This document shows positions 28,617-38,453 of a DNA stretch of 64,000 bases, in pieces. The stretch's first letter is position 1, and every line of letters begins with the position of its first letter. The stretch comes from Streptomyces glaucescens (GTDB lineage Bacteria; Actinomycetota; Actinomycetes; Streptomycetales; Streptomycetaceae), in the NCBI RefSeq assembly GCF_000761215.1, contig NZ_CP009438.1, forward strand, positions 4,481,501 to 4,545,500, read 5' to 3'. Below the pieces are notes generated by a model that was given only the letters and a program-made list of their open reading frames with translations, searched no databases and was not told the DNA's origin. The position numbers and the translations under genes are program-made.

Positions 28617-29090
28617 TCAGTGGCCCGCCTCCGTCAGCCGGGCCAGCGGTTCCGTCCCCCGGGGCGGGCCGCCGCCGAGGTCGCCCAGGCGCCAGGCGGA
28701 CACCCACGGCACGCGGTACACCCCGACGGCCGCCTCCAGCTCCCCGACGCGCCGCGCGAGCGGACGCGGCAGCCGGCCCGGGGCGTCCGCGACCAGCACC
28801 ACGCCCTCCAGGCCCAGGTGCGGCGGGGCGGCCCCGCCGTCCCGGAGGTCCGCCAGCGCCCGGGCGACCGCGTCCAGGCCCGCCGCATGGGTGCGCCCCA
28901 CCAGCAGCACCGCCGGCGGATCGGCGGGGCCCGGCCAGTCGCGTCCGCAGTCCCGGCCGCCGTAGACCGCCGCCAGGGTCGACACGCCGGACCCGCCGTG
29001 CGCGCCCACCCAGGAGAAGCGGCGGGGCGGCGCGCTCGCCACCGGTCCGCGGATCCACAGCTCCGGTCCCGGCTGCCCGCCCGTCCGCAT
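28617..29090 (-). CDS. Uncharacterised protein with P-loop-like GGSGVSTLA motif
   Basis: This 157-residue protein reads RFSWVGAHGGSGVSTLAAVYGGRD near residues 23-46. That stretch resembles the ParA/MinD-type P-loop (deviant Walker A), but the lysine is replaced by Val-Ser and the Mg-binding Asp is not obvious. It continues with AVLLVGRTHAAGLDAVARALADL and VVLVADAPGRLPRPLARRV, like a trimmed ATPase core. The ATG has GGAGGGAG upstream. It is divergent from the proline-rich protein at 29271; the two may be functionally linked. I do not recognise a named family. Confidence 0.72.
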   Translation of the reverse strand: MRTGGQPGPELWIRGPVASAPPRRFSWVGAHGGSGVSTLAAVYGGRDCGRDWPGPADPPAVLLVGRTHAAGLDAVARALADLRDGGAAPPHLGLEGVVLVADAPGRLPRPLARRVGELEAAVGVYRVPWVSAWRLGDLGGGPPRGTEPLARLTEAGH

Positions 29091-29270
29091 GCCCGCTCCC
29101 TCCCTCGCCTCCTTCGATCCTGCCCTGCCGTCGAGAGGGTACGGTGACCGGGGGCCGGGCCTTGGGACGAGGCTGTGACACCTCGGTGACCGGAGAGCCG
29201 AGGGGCAGCGGAGAGACTCGGCGCCAGGGTCCGCCACCATCTCGCGGACGCGTTTAAGTGAGGGAACCCG

Positions 29271-30587
29271 ATGTCTCGACTCAGCCGCGAGAAGCAGCCG
29301 GACCAGCAGCGCCTCGGCGCGTCTTCGGCGACACCGGTCGACGTCCGCGTCCTCGCCGGGGACGGGAGCGGCACGGTGACGGTCGGCGGTTCCCCGCTCG
29401 CTCCCGCGCCCGGTGAGGAGCCGCAGCAGTGCGTCCTGAACCACCTGCACCGCATCGCCCTCGCCACCGGCCGTCCCGTCCTCGCCACGATCCACGACGA
29501 GCGCATCGGCTACGTCGTCCCGCTGCGGGTCGACCCGGACGGCTCCAGCCACTTCACCGCCCACCCGTCTCCCACCGCGGCCCCCGCCGCCGGTCCGGCC
29601 ACCGCTCCCGCGCCTGAGCCGGTCCCCGACGGTGCCACCCGGGTCCTGCGGATCCCGCGGGGCAGGGAGCCGCGCCGGCACCCCGTCCAGCCCTCCGCCC
29701 CCTCCTGGGACGAGCTCGAGGCGGCACCGGACTCCGCGCCCACCTTCCGGCTGCGGGCCATGCCCGAGCGGACCCCTCCGCCCCAGCCGGTCCCGCAGCC
29801 CCGGCCCGCCCCGCAGCCCCCGGTCCCGCAGCCCCCGGTCCCGCAGTCCCGGCCCACCCCGCCGTACCGACCCCAGCCCCTGCCCGTCCCCCAGCCCCAG
29901 CCCTCCCGCGCCCCGGGCACGGTCATGCCGCCCACGGGTGCGTTCGGCCCGCCGCCGGACATGGACGGCCCGGCGCAGGCCGTCCACGGCCCGGCGCCGG
30001 CCGAGGTGCCCGGCCCCGACTCCGACCCCGATGCCAAGCCCACGCCACCCCGTGGATTCGACGCCGTGGCCGAGGCGGTGCTCGGTGACGACGTGCCCGA
30101 ACCCGCCGCCGTGCCCACGCCGCTGACCGAGCCCCTGGCCCGCATCGCCGAGGCGGTGAGGGAAGGACGGATCGACGCCGCCTCCGCGCTCGCCGAGCAG
30201 GCACTGCGCGACGGCGCGGCCCTGCTGGGCCCGGACCACCCGGAGGCACTGCGGCTGGGCGAACTGGCCGCCTACGCCGCCTACCTGGGCGGGGACCCGC
30301 TCCGGGCCTTCCGGCTCTCGGTCGACCTGGTGCACGCCCGGCGCCGTACGGGCGACGCGGAGGCGGCGTACAGCAGTCTGCACGGCGCGGCGACGGCCTG
30401 GCGCGCCGTGCGCGACCCGCTGCTCGGCCAGGAGCTCGGGCACGAGCTGATCGCCCTGTGGACCGCGCTGGCCGCCGAGCCGGGCCCGGCCGCCGACGAG
30501 GCCGAGCAGCTCCGGTCGGCCCGCACCCGGATGACCCGGCTGGCGGAGCGCGCCCGCGAGGCGGCCGGGGGGCCGCAGGGGGACTGA
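29271..30587 (+). CDS. Uncharacterised protein: N-terminal domain, proline-rich linker, C-terminal helical repeats
   Basis: The 438-residue protein has three parts. Residues 1-100 are a small mixed domain. Residues 100-290 are Pro/Gln/Ala-rich with repeated PQPPVPQP runs. Residues 290-435 are Ala/Leu/Glu-rich helices (LARIAEAVREGRIDAASALAEQAL, LLGPDHPEALRLGELAAYAAYL) with TPR-like character. No signal peptide or membrane segment. It resembles Streptomyces scaffold-type proteins of unknown role. It is divergent from the P-loop-like protein at 28617-29090. Confidence 0.75.
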   Translation: MSRLSREKQPDQQRLGASSATPVDVRVLAGDGSGTVTVGGSPLAPAPGEEPQQCVLNHLHRIALATGRPVLATIHDERIGYVVPLRVDPDGSSHFTAHPSPTAAPAAGPATAPAPEPVPDGATRVLRIPRGREPRRHPVQPSAPSWDELEAAPDSAPTFRLRAMPERTPPPQPVPQPRPAPQPPVPQPPVPQSRPTPPYRPQPLPVPQPQPSRAPGTVMPPTGAFGPPPDMDGPAQAVHGPAPAEVPGPDSDPDAKPTPPRGFDAVAEAVLGDDVPEPAAVPTPLTEPLARIAEAVREGRIDAASALAEQALRDGAALLGPDHPEALRLGELAAYAAYLGGDPLRAFRLSVDLVHARRRTGDAEAAYSSLHGAATAWRAVRDPLLGQELGHELIALWTALAAEPGPAADEAEQLRSARTRMTRLAERAREAAGGPQGD

Positions 30588-30606
30588 CCGGCGGGTACGG
30601 CCGGTC
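30586..30606. terminator. Terminator hairpin between converging genes
   Basis: A 7-bp stem GACCGGC / GCCGGTC with a 7-base loop overlaps the last stop codon of the plus-strand gene and ends three bases before the stop of the minus-strand VOC gene. It could serve both directions. The stem is short. Confidence 0.45.
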
Positions 30607-30609
30607 CCG

Positions 30610-31086
30610 CTACTGCACGCAGAACTCGTTGCCCTCCGGGTCCGCCATCACCACCCATGAGCCGCCCTGCTCCGCCACCTCCCGCAGCACGCTCGCGCCC
30701 AGCGCTCTCAGCCGCTCCACCTCGGCGTCGCGGCGGCCCTCGCCCGGGTGCAGGTCCAGGTGGAGCCGGTTCTTGCCGGCCTTCGGCTCGGGCACGCGCT
30801 GGAAGAGCAGCCGCCGGCCGAGGCCGGTGCCGGTGTCCGGGTCGTACGGGTCGTCGGGGTGGCGCACGGCGATCAGATCGCGGAAGGCGGGGCGGCCGTG
30901 GAAGTCCACCGTGGCCGCGGCGGGCAGCGCGCCGGCGTCCAGCAGCCGCCGGACCAGCGCGCTGTTGTCCTCGGCCAGGTAGCCGAGCGCGGCGGCCCAG
31001 AAGTCGGCCTGGCCCTGCGGATCACGGGCGTCGATGACGAGCTTCCAGTGCACGGGGGCGGGCGCGGACGCCGATTCGTCTGTCAT
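30610..31086 (-). CDS. VOC (glyoxalase/bleomycin-resistance) family protein
   Basis: The 158-residue protein has two beta-alpha-beta-beta-beta units: VHWKLVIDARDPQGQADFWAAALGY and NRLHLDLHPGEGRRDAEVERLRALGA, ending in the family's WVVMADPEGNEFCV. Members bind a metal or small molecule; this subgroup in Streptomyces has no defined substrate. The start at 31086 is a choice; a GTG at 31116 would add ten residues. It follows an HxlR regulator in the same direction, with a 72-base gap. Confidence 0.88.
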   Translation of the reverse strand: MTDESASAPAPVHWKLVIDARDPQGQADFWAAALGYLAEDNSALVRRLLDAGALPAAATVDFHGRPAFRDLIAVRHPDDPYDPDTGTGLGRRLLFQRVPEPKAGKNRLHLDLHPGEGRRDAEVERLRALGASVLREVAEQGGSWVVMADPEGNEFCVQ

Positions 31087-31158
31087 GCCGTCAGTTATAG
31101 GCGGCGGCACTGACAACGGCCCGTGACCCCGCCCCGGGCAGGCGGTCTTCCGGTGGGG

Positions 31159-31596
31159 TCAGGCGTCCGCCGCCGCCGCTCGGGCGTCGTAGGCGGCGCG
31201 GGCGGCGGCGATCTCCTGCTGGTGCTCCTCCGTCCAGCTCACCAGGGAGCGGATGGTGGCGTGCAGGGTGCCGCCGAGCGGGGTGAGCTCGTACTCGACG
31301 CGGGGCGGCACCACCGGGTGGACGGTGCGCCGGACCAGGCCGTCGCGCTCGAGCCGGCGCAGGGTGACGGTCAGCATGCGCCGGCTCACCCCGTCGATCT
31401 CGCGGCGCAGTTCGGTGAAGCGCAGCCGCCGGTTCTCCAGCAGGGCGATGACGAGCAGCGACCACTTGTCGGCGATCCGGTCCAGGATCTGCCGGACTTC
31501 GCAGCCCTCCCGGCTGTCCCACTGGAAGGGGTCGTCGTGGTCGTCGTGACCGGAGACGGCGCAGTGACTCGGGTGCGAGGACGCGGCTGCTTCCAT
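31159..31596 (-). CDS. HxlR-family transcriptional regulator
   Basis: The 145-residue protein has the HxlR winged helix: a Cys-bearing lead (REGCEVRQILDRIADKWSLLVIALLENRRLRFTELRREIDGVSRRMLTVTLRRLERDGLVRR), wing VVPPRVEYELTPLG and a C-terminal dimerisation helix with SWTEEHQQEI. HxlR proteins often sense aldehydes, quinones or disulfide stress through the N-terminal Cys. The start ATG lies directly downstream of two copies of CCGTAACCGGCC that may be operator sequence. The target may be the neighbouring VOC gene or rarD. Confidence 0.93.
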   Translation of the reverse strand: MEAAASSHPSHCAVSGHDDHDDPFQWDSREGCEVRQILDRIADKWSLLVIALLENRRLRFTELRREIDGVSRRMLTVTLRRLERDGLVRRTVHPVVPPRVEYELTPLGGTLHATIRSLVSWTEEHQQEIAAARAAYDARAAAADA

Positions 31597-31607
31597 GCCG
31601 GTCGATA

Positions 31608-31658
31608 CCGTAACCGGCCCGCCCCGGAGGCCGGCCGACCTGCCGCCCGTAACCGGCC
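31608..31658. promoter_or_regulatory. Direct repeat CCGTAACCGGCC (two copies) upstream of HxlR gene
   Basis: The 12-mer occurs at 31608-31619 and 31647-31658, 39 bases apart, between the HxlR start and the rarD stop. Spacing near four helical turns places both on one face of the DNA. Regulatory function is inferred. Confidence 0.4.
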
Positions 31659-31684
31659 ACGCGCCCCGGAAGCGGTCCGCGTGG

Positions 31685-32704
31685 CTACGGCTTGGTGTCC
31701 ACCGGTGCCGCCGCCACCGCCCCGGCGCCGCTCACCAAGACATCGGCGTCGGCGTCGGCGCGGGCGCCGGCGTCCGCGGCGGCGAGCCGGGCCGCGGCCC
31801 TGAGGGCGCGGGCCGTACGGCGGGCGGTGCGCAGGGCGTCCCAGGTGAGCAGGGACAGCGCCAGCCAGACCAGGGCGAAGCCGGCCCAGCGCTCGGGCGG
31901 CATGGCCTCGCCGAAGTAGAGGACGCCGATCAGGAACTGGAACACCGGGGCCAGGTACTGGAGCAGGCCGATGGTGGACAGCGGGACGCGGATGGCCGCC
32001 GCGCCGAAGCAGACCAGCGGCAGCGCGGTGACGATGCCGGTCGCGGCGAGCAGTGCCGCGTGTCCCGGGCCCTCGCCGGTGAAGGTGGAGTCGCCCTGCG
32101 CGGTCAGCCACAGCAGGTAGCCGGCGGCGGGCAGGAACTGGATCGCGGTCTCGGCGGCCAGCGACTCCAGGCCGCCGAGGTTGACCTTCTTCTTGATCAG
32201 GCCGTAGGTGCCGAAGGAGAAGGCCAGGACGAGGGAGATCCACGGCGGGCGGCCGTAGCCGATGGCCAGGACGAGGACCGCCACGACACCGATGCCGACC
32301 GCCGCCCACTGCACGGGCCGCAGCCGTTCCTTCAGCAGCAGCACGCCCAGGGCGATGGTGACGAGCGGGTTGATGAAGTAGCCGAGGGAGGCCTCGACGA
32401 CCCGGTCGTTGTTCACGGCCCAGATGTAGACGCCCCAGTTGACGGCGATGACGGCCGCGGCGCACGCGATGAGCGCGAGGCGGCGGGGCTGCTTCAGCAG
32501 TTCGCCGGCCCACCGCCAGCGGCGCAGCACGAGCAGCACGGCGGCGACGACGACGAGGGACCACACCATGCGGTGGGCGAGGACCTCGGACGCCCCGGCG
32601 GGCTTGAGGAGGGGGAAGTAGAGGGGGAACAGCCCCCACATGCCGTACGCCGCGAAGCCGTTCAGCAGGCCTATGCGCTGCTCTGCCCTGGACTTCTCGG
32701 CCAC
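31685..32704 (-). CDS. rarD: EamA/RarD-type transporter
   Basis: The 339-residue protein shows ten hydrophobic helices in two EamA halves. Its opening RIGLLNGFAAYGMWGLFPLYFPLLKP and the pieces EVLAHRMVWSL, NWGVYIWAVNNDRVVEASLGYFINPLV and LKERLRPVQW are typical of RarD. Family members export small metabolites; RarD itself is of uncertain substrate. The GTG start at 32704 is supported by AAGGAGGA. The C-terminal 50 residues are Ala-rich and cytoplasmic. Downstream in the same direction is an HxlR regulator. Confidence 0.92.
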   Translation of the reverse strand: MAEKSRAEQRIGLLNGFAAYGMWGLFPLYFPLLKPAGASEVLAHRMVWSLVVVAAVLLVLRRWRWAGELLKQPRRLALIACAAAVIAVNWGVYIWAVNNDRVVEASLGYFINPLVTIALGVLLLKERLRPVQWAAVGIGVVAVLVLAIGYGRPPWISLVLAFSFGTYGLIKKKVNLGGLESLAAETAIQFLPAAGYLLWLTAQGDSTFTGEGPGHAALLAATGIVTALPLVCFGAAAIRVPLSTIGLLQYLAPVFQFLIGVLYFGEAMPPERWAGFALVWLALSLLTWDALRTARRTARALRAAARLAAADAGARADADADVLVSGAGAVAAAPVDTKP

Positions 32705-32822
32705 GGTTCCTCCTTGGTGCGTTCGTCGCATCGGTCTCGACTGCACGAAGGTAGCGCCCGCCCCCCGCCCGTGTCATGTCCGTATCGCCATACGGTCATG
32801 ACAGATTCCCGGGGTCGTGGTT

Positions 32823-33677
32823 TCAGCCGGCGAGTGCCGCCGCGACGGCCTCGGCGAGCGGGGTGGTCGGGCGGCCGGTCAGGCGGGAGAGGTCACCGGT
32901 GGTGATCTCCAGTTCACCCTTCTCGATGGACACGTCCACCCCGGCGAAGACCGCGGCGAGCGGCTCGGGCACCCCCGCGCCGGTCAGGATCGCGGTGTAC
33001 TCCTCCGCGGAGACGGACCGGTAGACGATCTCCTTGCCGGTCTGCCGGGTCAGCTCGGCGGCGTACTCCGCGAAGCCGAACGACGTGTCCCCGCCGAGTT
33101 CGTACGTCTGGTTCTCGTGGCCCTCGCCGGTCAGCACGGCGACCGCGGCGGCGGCGTAGTCGGCCCGGGAGGCGGCGGAGACGCGCCCGGCGCCCGCGGC
33201 CTGGACGACGGCGTCGTGGGCCAGCACCGGGGCCAGGTTCTCGGTGTAGTTCTCGAAGTACCAGCCGTTGCGCAGCAGCGTGTAGGGCACTCCGGAGGCC
33301 AGCAGGATCTCCTCGGTCGCGCGGTGGTCGTCGGCGAGCGCGGCGGTCAGGCTGCCGGGGGCGCTGGTGTAGGCGAGCAGGGCGACGCCGGCCTCCTTCG
33401 CGGCGTCGATGACGACCTTGTGCTGGGCGGGGCGGCCCTTGTCGAACTCGTTGCCGGAGATCAGCAGCACCTTGTCCCCTGCGGAGAGGAGGCCGTCGAA
33501 GGTCTCGGGCGCGTTGTAGTCGGCGACCGCCAGCCGTACGCCCCGTGCCGCGAGGCCGGCGGCCCTGGTCTCGTCCCGCACGACCGCGGTGATCCGCTCG
33601 GCGGGGACCTTCTCCAGCAGCTGCTCGATGACGTGACGGCCGAGCTTTCCGGTGGCTCCGGTGACGACGATGCTCAT
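32823..33677 (-). CDS. NmrA/SDR-family NAD(P)H:quinone oxidoreductase (YtfG/QOR2-like)
   Basis: This 284-residue Rossmann protein begins MSIVVTGATGKLGRHVIEQLL, with the NAD(P)-binding TGATGKLG. It contains KVLLISGNE, HKVVIDAAKEAGV, PYTLLRNGWYFENYTEN and YELGGDTSFGFAEYAAEL, all typical of E. coli YtfG (QOR2). It should reduce quinones with NAD(P)H. The ATG has GGAGAT upstream. It is divergent from an HxlR regulator, the same arrangement as ytfG/ytfH in E. coli, and a strong operator sits between them. Confidence 0.9.
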   Translation of the reverse strand: MSIVVTGATGKLGRHVIEQLLEKVPAERITAVVRDETRAAGLAARGVRLAVADYNAPETFDGLLSAGDKVLLISGNEFDKGRPAQHKVVIDAAKEAGVALLAYTSAPGSLTAALADDHRATEEILLASGVPYTLLRNGWYFENYTENLAPVLAHDAVVQAAGAGRVSAASRADYAAAAVAVLTGEGHENQTYELGGDTSFGFAEYAAELTRQTGKEIVYRSVSAEEYTAILTGAGVPEPLAAVFAGVDVSIEKGELEITTGDLSRLTGRPTTPLAEAVAAALAG

Positions 33678-33712
33678 GATGCGGATCTCCTCGTGGGTGG
33701 CTTGTGCACTCA

Positions 33713-33764
33713 CCATAAGTGGCGCGCTAACTTATGGAAAGTACCCACCTTGAAGTAAGGTACT
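33713..33764. promoter_or_regulatory. Divergent operator region between quinone reductase and HxlR gene
   Basis: A perfect inverted repeat CCATAAGT-N9-ACTTATGG lies at 33713-33737, and a second pair AGTACC-N13-GGTACT at 33740-33764, ending three bases before the HxlR start codon. Both are A/T-richer than the surroundings. They fit binding by the divergently encoded HxlR protein, giving autoregulation and control of the reductase. Confidence 0.7.
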
Positions 33765-33767
33765 GGC

Positions 33768-34139
33768 ATGGCGGTAAGTGACTGGCGGATCGACGGCGAG
33801 GCCATGTGCCCTTACCGGCTGGTGCTGGAGCACGTCACCAGTCGCTGGGGCGTCCTGGTGCTGATCCGGCTCCTGGAAGGCCCGCACCGGTTCAGCGAGC
33901 TGCGCCGGGCGATCGGCCGGGTCAGCGAGAAGATGCTCACCCAGACCCTGCAGACCCTGGAGCGGGACGGACTGGTCCACCGCGACGCCAAGCCGGTCAT
34001 CCCGCCGCGCGTCGACTACTCCCTCACCGAGCTGGGCCGCGAGGCCGCCGAGCAGGTCCGGGCACTGGCGGGATGGACCGAGCGGCGGATGGCCGAGGTG
34101 GAACGGGCGCGCCGCGCCTACGACGAGGCCCGCGCCTGA
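33768..34139 (+). CDS. HxlR-family redox-type regulator (YtfH/QorR-like)
   Basis: The 123-residue winged-helix protein has the N-terminal Cys in EAMCPYRLVLEHVTSRWGVLVLIRLLEG, at the place of the redox-sensing Cys of QorR/YodB. The recognition segment FSELRRAIGRVSEKMLTQTLQTLERDGLV and wing VIPPRVDYSLTELG follow. It probably represses the divergent quinone reductase and itself until an electrophile modifies the Cys. Its 3' end is followed by a 37-bp tandem repeat array. Confidence 0.93.
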   Translation: MAVSDWRIDGEAMCPYRLVLEHVTSRWGVLVLIRLLEGPHRFSELRRAIGRVSEKMLTQTLQTLERDGLVHRDAKPVIPPRVDYSLTELGREAAEQVRALAGWTERRMAEVERARRAYDEARA

Positions 34140-34149
34140 CCCCCGCACA

Positions 34150-34297
34150 CCCCGAGCCGCGCCGTGGCCACCGGGGCACACCAACACCCCGAGCCGTGCC
34201 GCGGCCACCGGGGCACACCAACCCCCCGAGCCGCGCCGTGGCCACCGGGGCACACCAACCCCCCGAGCCGCGCCGCGGCCACCGGGGCGCACCCCGC
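34150..34297. repeat. Four tandem 37-bp repeats, each able to form a hairpin
   Basis: Units start at 34150, 34187, 34224 and 34261. Each has CCCCGAGCCGCGCCGTGGCC and ACCGGGGCACACCAAC with few changes. Within a unit CCCCG can pair with CGGGG, and GTGGCCAC or CGCGGC adds internal pairing. The array lies between the HxlR stop and the korB terminator. No gene is convincing in 34140-34428. Confidence 0.85.
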
Positions 34298-34373
34298 GCC
34301 ATGTGCCGGCCGCCCGGGCACACCGCCGGCCCCGCCCCGGCCCCCGCGAGTCCGCCCGCCCCCGGCATACGAC

Positions 34374-34399
34374 GAGGCCCGGGCCGGAGCCCGGGCCTC
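34374..34399 (-). terminator. Terminator after korB
   Basis: An 11-bp perfect stem GAGGCCCGGGC / GCCCGGGCCTC with a 4-base loop, starting 30 bases beyond the korB stop on the minus strand. Confidence 0.8.
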
Positions 34400-34428
34400 A
34401 CAGGTCGCCTGCGCGTCGCGCGGGCGGC

Positions 34429-35470
<1,042 letters not shown>

Positions 35471-35478
<8 letters not shown>

Positions 35479-37399
35479 CGATGGCCTCCTTCAGGGCGTG
35501 GGCCAGCTGCTCGGCCTTGAACGGCATACCGTTGACCTGGTTGTACGGGCGCGCGTCGACCAGGTACTTCGCCCGGATGAGGGTGGCGAGCTGGCCGAGG
35601 TTCATCTCGGGGACGACGACCTTGTCGTACGCCTTCAGCACGGTGCCGAGGTTGCGCGGGAACGGGTTCAGGTGGCGCAGGTGCGCCTGGGCGATGCGGC
35701 CGCCCTCCTTGCGGATCCGGCGCACCGCGGCGGTGATCGGACCGTACGTCGATCCCCAGCCGAGGACGAGGGTGCGGGCTCCGTCCTGGTCGTCGACCTC
35801 CAGGTCGGGGACCTCGATCCCGTCGACCTTGGCCTGCCGGGTGCGGACCATGAAGTCGTGGTTGGCCGGGTCGTAGGAGATGTTGCCCGTGCCGTCCTGC
35901 TTCTCGATGCCGCCGATCCGGTGCTCCAGACCCGGGGTGCCGGGCACCGCCCACGGCCGGGCCAGGGTCCGCGGGTCGCGCTTGTACGGCCAGAAGGTCT
36001 CGCTGCCGTCCTCCAGGGTGTGGTTGGGCGCCTGGGCGAACCGCACCTGGAGGTCCGGCAGCTCGTCCGGCTCCGGGATCCGCCAGGGCTCGGAACCGTT
36101 GGCCAGGTAGCCGTCGGAGAGCAGGAAGACCGGGGTCCGGTAGGTCAGCGCGATCCGCGCGGCGTCCAGGGCGGCGTCGAAGCAGTCCGCCGGGGTGCGC
36201 GGCGCCACCACCGGGACCGGCGCCTCGCCGTTGCGGCCGTACATCGCCTGGAGCAGGTCGGCCTGCTCGGTCTTGGTGGGCAGGCCCGTGGACGGGCCGC
36301 CGCGCTGGATGTCCACGATCAGCAGCGGCAGCTCCAGCGAGACGGCGAGACCGATCGTCTCCGACTTCAGCGCCACACCGGGGCCGCTCGTCGTGGTCAC
36401 CGCCAGCGAGCCGCCGAAGGCCGCGCCCAGCGCGGCGCCGATCCCGGCGATCTCGTCCTCGGCCTGGAAGGTGCGCACCCCGAAGTTCTTGTGCTTGCTC
36501 AGCTCGTGCAGGATGTCGGAGGCCGGGGTGATCGGGTAGGAACCCAGGAACAGCGGCAGATCCGCCTGCCGGGACGCGGCGATCAGGCCGTAGGAGAGGG
36601 CCAGGTTCCCGGAGATGTTCCGGTAGGTGCCCACCGGGAAGGCCTGCGCGGCCGGTGCGACCTCGTAGGAGACCGCGAAGTCCTCGGTGGTCTCGCCGAA
36701 GTTCCAGCCCGCGCGGAAGGCGGCGATGTTGGCCTCGGCGATGTCCGGTTTCTTCGCGAACTTCGTCCGCAGGAACCGCTCGGTGCCCTCGGTCGGCCGG
36801 TGGTACATCCACGACAGGAGACCGAGCGCGAACATGTTCTTGCTGCGCTCCGCCTCCTTCCGGGTGAGGTCGAAGTCCTTGAGGGCCTCCACGGTGAGCG
36901 TGGTGAGCGGCACCGGGTGCAGGCTGTAGCCGTCCAGCGAGCCGTCCTCCAGCGGGCTCGCCTGGTACCCCACCTTCTGCATCGCCCGCTTGGTGAACTC
37001 GTCCGTGTTGACGATGATCTCCGCGCCGCGCGGCAGATCGCCCACGTTGGCCTTGAGGGCCGCCGGGTTCATCGCGACCAGCACGTTCGGCGCGTCGCCC
37101 GGGGTCAGGATGTCGTGGTCGGCGAAGTGCAGCTGGAACGAGGAGACACCGGGGAGGGTGCCGGCGGGCGCCCGGATCTCGGCCGGGAAGTTCGGCAGCG
37201 TCGACAGGTCGTTGCCGAAGGACGCGGTCTCGGAGGTGAAACGGTCACCGGTGAGCTGCATGCCGTCACCCGAGTCCCCCGCGAACCTGATGATCACTCG
37301 GTCGAGCCGGCGGACGTCCTTCGTCCCCGCCGGTTTGCGCTGCTCTCCGACCACGGCTCCGTCGGCCTGCTCCGCTGGGCTACTGACCTGGCTCGTCAC
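35471..37399 (-). CDS. korA: 2-oxoacid:ferredoxin oxidoreductase, alpha/gamma fused subunit
   Basis: The 642-residue protein fuses the gamma domain (RVIIRFAGDSGDGMQLTG near residues 34-51) and the alpha domain (FLGSYPITPASDILHELSKH, TFQAEDEIAGIGAALGAAFGG, TTTSGPGVALKSE). No ferredoxin (delta) domain is attached, as in the actinobacterial KorAB type. The GTG start at 37399 has GGGAGGT eight bases upstream. The gene follows the response-regulator gene by 191 bases, which should contain its promoter. Regulation by the adjacent two-component system is possible but not shown. Confidence 0.95.
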
Positions 37400-37590
37400 T
37401 GAACTGGACCTCCCTCGAGGCGGCTGTCGGGGAGCGGCCTTCCGCAGGCGTTCCCAGGATCAACCCTACGACCGTGAGTGGTCCGCGCCTTCGGTAATGC
37501 GCACGAAGACCACCGGCGCGTACCGCCGTACGACCCGTCCGGACGCCTGACTGGCACCTGACCGCCACCGCCCCCCACCAGGCGTGAGAA

Positions 37591-38262
37591 TTAGGAATTG
37601 AGATACGTCAAAACGGCGAGGACCCGCCGGTGATCGCCCTCGCTCGGGGACAGCCCGAGCTTCAGGAAGATGTTGCTGACGTGCTTCTCCACCGCGCCGT
37701 CGCTCACCACGAGCTGCCGCGCGATGGCGGAGTTCGTCCGCCCCTCCGCCATCAGCCCCAGCACCTCGCGCTCCCTGGGTGTGAGCCCCGCGAGCACGTC
37801 CTGCTTGCGGCTGCGGCCGAGCAGCTGGGCGACGACCTCCGGGTCGAGTGCCGTACCGCCCCGGGCGACCCGCACCACCGCGTCCACGAACTCACGCACC
37901 TCGGCTACCCGGTCCTTCAGCAGATACCCGACCCCCCGGCTGGATCCGGCCAGCAGCTCGGTGGCGTAGCGCTCCTCCACGTACTGCGAGAGCACCAGCA
38001 CGCCGAGCCCCGGATGCGCCTTGCGCAGCTGCACGGCCGCGCGCACGCCCTCGTCGGTGTGGGTCGGCGGCATCCGCACGTCGGCGACGACCACATCGGG
38101 CAACGCGTCCTCGGCGGACAGCTCGGCCATGGTCTTGATCAGGGCCTCCGCGTCCGCGACACCGGCGACGACCTCGTGCCCACGGTCGGTCAGCAACCGG
38201 GTGAGCCCCTCCCTGAGCAACACCGAATCCTCGGCGATGACCACCCGCACCCTGTCCTCCAC
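37591..38262 (-). CDS. NarL/LuxR-family response regulator
   Basis: The 223-residue protein has a receiver domain with acidic pocket (EDS, residues 11-13), phospho-acceptor Asp61 in VVVADVRMP and conserved Lys in LLKDRV. A LuxR-type HTH follows: LTPREREVLGLMAEGRTNSAIARQLVVSDGAVEKHVSNIFLKL. It ends TYLNS. The GTG at 38262 is used; an in-frame GTG at 38250 with GGAGG five bases before it is equally plausible. Its partners are the two histidine kinases directly upstream on the same strand. Confidence 0.94.
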   Translation of the reverse strand: MEDRVRVVIAEDSVLLREGLTRLLTDRGHEVVAGVADAEALIKTMAELSAEDALPDVVVADVRMPPTHTDEGVRAAVQLRKAHPGLGVLVLSQYVEERYATELLAGSSRGVGYLLKDRVAEVREFVDAVVRVARGGTALDPEVVAQLLGRSRKQDVLAGLTPREREVLGLMAEGRTNSAIARQLVVSDGAVEKHVSNIFLKLGLSPSEGDHRRVLAVLTYLNS

Positions 38263-38453
38263 GCCTTTGGCCCCCAGCCGACCCGCCGCGATCTGTACGG
38301 GACCAGCATCCCAGCAATCGGGGCGGGCGGTGGGGGAGGTGACAGGTTTAGGCAGGTCTTGATGCGGCCGGCGTCCGCCGGACGGGCCGGACGCCCGTGC
38401 GCACCGGGCGTGCGCGGCTCACGCCGGGCGCCGCCCGGCGCGCCCGGCGGGCG

